Part shown: piece after piece, positions 63,201 through 64,000 of the stretch
Numbering within the stretch: position 1 is the first letter of the stretch
How the letters are laid out: each line of letters starts with the position of its first letter
From: Flavobacterium sp.
GTDB taxonomy: Bacteria > Bacteroidota > Bacteroidia > Flavobacteriales > Flavobacteriaceae
DNA length: 64,000 nt
Reading direction: 5' to 3'
NCBI RefSeq assembly: GCF_027531905.1
Contig: NZ_JAPZSU010000021.1
Coordinates: forward strand, 57,842-121,841
Translations under genes and position numbers: made by a program
Notes under the pieces: generated by a model
What the model saw: the letters and a program-made list of their open reading frames with translations, nothing else
The model's database searches: none
What the model was told of the DNA's origin: nothing

Positions 63201-63853
63201 TCTCGTTCTGCATAAACTGGTAAACCATTTGATTGAATATTAAAATTCCAACCATACATTTGAACATTTGGAGCCATTCCTTTACCTCTTGGATCAAGTA
63301 TTCCAGCTCCTCCAATTGTTCCAGAAACATGCTGACCATGTGATGAAGCTGACTCATATTCTCTAGTAATAACTCTATTAGTATGATCAATATGCTTTTC
63401 CAAATTACCATCCCAAATACCAATTCTCACACCTTTTCCAGTTAAATCATATCCTATTCCTGGAATAGCAGAGTTTAATACATTCACTTTGTGAGAAGTT
63501 ATCCCTGGCAGATTATCACTTTCAACTGGAGGAGCTATTAATTCAATATTTTGAACCCAATTTAAATTGGCTATTTCTTTTATTTTATCAAAAGAAACTT
63601 GTAAATACAATTGATTAAATGTCTCAAAATTTTTAAAATCTTTTAGGCCTAAATAGGTCAAGTTTTCTGAAATGGTTTTGACATCCATACCTTTAAAATA
63701 ACTTACCACTACTTTTATTAAAGTGCCATTTTTTGCATAATCGGGGATATCGTTTTTGACTATTGTTGGATCAATTTTGAAAGCAGCATCAATGTCAATT
63801 AAAGTTCTAATGTTTTTAGAAACATAAGTTGATTTATAAAATTTAGAATCCAA
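57263..63853 (-). CDS. Large subtilisin-like (S8) protease with type IX secretion sorting domain, 5' end probably lost
   Basis: The 2196 codons read from TTG 63853; no ATG or signal peptide precedes it in frame, and the frame closes 24 bp upstream. The S8 triad is complete: Asp148 in GIWDGN, His172 in SSHGQHVSGT, Ser343 in SGTSMATPG. Then come CARDB-like repeats, a CUB-like domain (~1010-1125), a GEVED-like segment (~1240-1400), a LamG-like domain (~1525-1690), a cadherin-like/DUF5011 region (~2030-2110) and a C-terminal sorting domain (FRIYPNP to the end, ~75 residues). Such proteins are secreted by the type IX system but need an N-terminal Sec signal, which is absent here. An IS630 transposase end lies 18 bp upstream. 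Confidence 0.85.
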   Translation of the reverse strand: MDSKFYKSTYVSKNIRTLIDIDAAFKIDPTIVKNDIPDYAKNGTLIKVVVSYFKGMDVKTISENLTYLGLKDFKNFETFNQLYLQVSFDKIKEIANLNWVQNIELIAPPVESDNLPGITSHKVNVLNSAIPGIGYDLTGKGVRIGIWDGNLEKHIDHTNRVITREYESASSHGQHVSGTIGGAGILDPRGKGMAPNVQMYGWNFNIQSNGLPVYAERDFAAAKDDIDLTSNSYGTLLSSGYNTTRYSVSDRGDDDVTVKYPFLLNVYSNGNAQAAYSGGFNTSTKASKNALHVAANDPNDLISNYSSFGPTLDGRLVPQIAAVGSGVYSLDYNNSYQVMSGTSMATPGVSGTLVLLYERYKNIYSTKPLASLMKALVSNTAKDVGNPGPDYKYGFGNLNALRAIKALDEKKFFTSTVANGEIFEKEILLPTGLTQLKVMLAYSDIGATPGVTDILVNNLDIKIVKDGVTTLPWVLDATQPNVNAKRGVDNLNNIEQITLDKPAAGVYKIIITGSKVPLNTQEFSVVYDYVNPELVLTYPIGGEKFNPGSTEYIRWDYEGEEKTFNIEYSNDGGNSYTSIASNVPSAARNFAWKVPEGVVPNAKIRLYAGSRVVQSKETFSIMKEPENLRIVSPTCGESSYKMDWDAIDGVNYEVLKLNGYAFDVVATVTDPTYTFTNLTVGNENWFTVRSIDKVTGLASERARAINVDPIDRSVLTAINLPFKENFNERKPTNYTLSKASSTGTIGYESISLASLDAVKMSGSATAGSPLWVTSNNTNAFTNNPNYIKKLSFCEFDATNLSGKAIRLKFDLIQQNSVAANKNFFRVLINGVPVTSSEGTSVYAGITTSTSKTLTYNLASLAGTKFNITFEGVMDNDATSTPIYNTIFVDNVEIYEAVTNDLALTALTPNTGFSANESVSAKIFNFSPIAISNVPISYKINDGTEVLELIPGPIEPLSEVTYNFTQKADFSIEGLYKVVCAIKPSDDSVPTNNSITRSVFNTGTDIVMGKISSVTTCGATFTDSGTKYSDYANNLLNQTITFTPGTAGSSIKVDFTEFNVESGYDFLYVYNGPLTTSPLIGRFDGSSLPPSLTSTATGGQLTFRFTSDTEVVDKGWVATISCVQKPVEVDYEIAAIVSPEVLGKKTNSNAITIRVNNLSPTVATNVPVFYQIDGQVKVAEVIPSIESLSTISYTFINTSDLSITDASYSIRAGIDIADSNAANNTLVKVVYNKNNLPSNINTNGFAISRLKWNDVINNSGTTAYSDFKNIKIPVYAGFTYQPEITIIKPERPITRDISTTPGVFTMIVIDLNGDGNLTDEFYAGSFWVNTLNTATAPAILSTTSVHNFRHYTTLAAGVTVPSTTTAGEKLMRVVHMFRSPNEYFNVNLGPTFDGLTSSREDFEVEEYTINVLPFTDANVSIERISAPVKLGMKPVIVSAQIRNFSNTAVSNFPVAYRINGGPEVVQNQVAAINPGATATITFTTKADLGAVGDYTIQVYTKLVNDTDVSNDSKSITLSHVANANKNVVGTFDGIDDYLIADNNPGLDLTNNYTFEAWVNRKKPTIFGRIFDKSRVNLFVHTNNNSTYKENSLVLSITTASGTYVINTGLNSVQLNKWHHVAFSVSATNVYTMYIDGVAVPFTATGTAAAATTNATLPAYIGGNNSLTRGLDGNIDEVRIWSGVKTQAEISANSMTKYIGNEAGLLAYYSFAEGDKQFVYDTTARDNTATVINANTDGLGEGKFWNTPTLLQSLELKDQLSVSYDLATKTYTVLLKNGIDVTKAITVFNASMNSIAKINGVTQVSGVTTNDFTNPVTFTIEGVGFNEGITESYTIKVITGLNDQSKLLSYTFKTENNLGLSQEISTVISGANASIDIPFGIDVSKLKANFEISPGAQLFIDNVEQLASLTSELDYSNSVLVTVVSENKLSKTTYMVNVDAKNAEAKFVKYSVANQVGTANIDSVKKTVEVLVNNNATLNALVPVFQVSEAAQTRIGTYIQNSGVTSLNYLAPIEYNIVSQKGTIEKWTIAIQRAKPSIVLLGDDNVIVGKGCTYIEKGFTAKDNLNVDLTSSVIVTGTVDVNVIGQYTLNYTVKDALNNETVVIRNVNVTDAACNLDVPSNSIQGFRIYPNPIIGGKVFITTTANSLKNISFFDSSGKQVLTLKTDSTELNVSKLPKGVYILKVEENGKVATEKVIVL

Positions 63854-63870
63854 AGATACATAAGTAATGG

Positions 63871-64000
63871 TTAAAATTTAATGTCGTATTTAGTTCCAAA
63901 ATTAGTCAGGACAAAATTTAATTTTTCTTTGAGGTTTTCGAATGATTTATAAGCATCAAAATCTAACCATTGATATTTTATTCTTCGCCATAGAATTTCA
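63871..64000 (-). CDS. IS630 family transposase, 3' end only
   Basis: The minus-strand frame enters from the right edge and ends at TAA 63871-63873. The visible 42 residues include EILWRRIKYQWLDFDAY and LNFVLTNFGTKYDIKF, the C-terminal signature of IS630/Tc1-type DDE transposases (usually W-x-KY-x-W at this place). The rest lies outside the window. The 17 bp between its stop and the protease frame would contain the IS end and target TA, but the terminal repeat cannot be confirmed without the other end. Confidence 0.75.
   Translation of the reverse strand, partial: EILWRRIKYQWLDFDAYKSFENLKEKLNFVLTNFGTKYDIKF

Overview
The window is a low-GC chromosomal segment of a Bacteroidota bacterium, very probably Flavobacteriaceae and close to Flavobacterium. 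The signs are the gene families (DUF5686 surface protein, type IX secretion sorting domain, HAE3-type MMPL exporter, Coa1-like protein), promoters of the form TTG-N17..21-TAnnTTTG, and flavobacterial interspersed hairpin repeats. Most of it is core housekeeping: pyrH (5' end outside the window), frr, asnS, rpoN, tdk, rsmI, recJ, lpxH, queD, the DUF177-rpmF / fabH-accB-accC cluster, pdxA, ribE and mce.

Positions 1208-5589 are an accessory insertion behind frr. Two tandem units of about 2 kb each begin with the 3' tail of frr (intact in the first, a displaced copy in the second) and its terminator. They continue with a promoter, an ATG followed by an uninterrupted (AAAC)n tract (n=10 and n=16), a lipoprotein gene with a C-terminal HExxH domain, and a small exported or lipoprotein partner. 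In both units the ATG before the tract is out of frame with the lipoprotein. Losing one repeat or gaining two would restore a normal lipoprotein signal peptide. This looks like a pair of phase-variable surface metalloprotease loci, both OFF in this sequence, and is the strongest candidate here for an undescribed system.

Positions 5644-29100 hold envelope, transport, translation and repair genes. Short non-coding elements lie between them: a hairpin repeat family with five members in the window, a 176-bp MITE-like element, and a three-site operator-like array with 32-bp spacing upstream of an AAA ATPase gene.

Positions 29223-37013 are a 7.8-kb integrative element in the 3' end of a tRNA-Ala gene, bounded by a 14-bp direct repeat. 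It encodes a tyrosine integrase, an excisionase-like HTH protein with an overlapping operator, a winged-helix protein, a D5-type SF3 helicase, a Toprim primase, a small lipoprotein, a zinc-finger-like protein and a 574-residue protein of unknown function. No virion or conjugation genes are visible, so it resembles a phage-satellite-like or minimal integrative element.

Positions 37077-56332 return to core and envelope functions: LpxR-like lipid A deacylase, MtgA, S9 peptidase, fatty-acid synthesis, cofactor synthesis, and an unknown pair of envelope lipoproteins with overlapping genes. The right end has decayed. A SusC-like N-terminal fragment with a stop in its signal peptide is joined directly to a sugar-kinase fragment, probably the scar of a deleted polysaccharide-utilisation locus. 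Next to it lies a 2196-residue type IX-secreted subtilisin-like protease. Its 5' end abuts an IS630-type transposase 3' end at the window edge, so its signal peptide appears to be lost.
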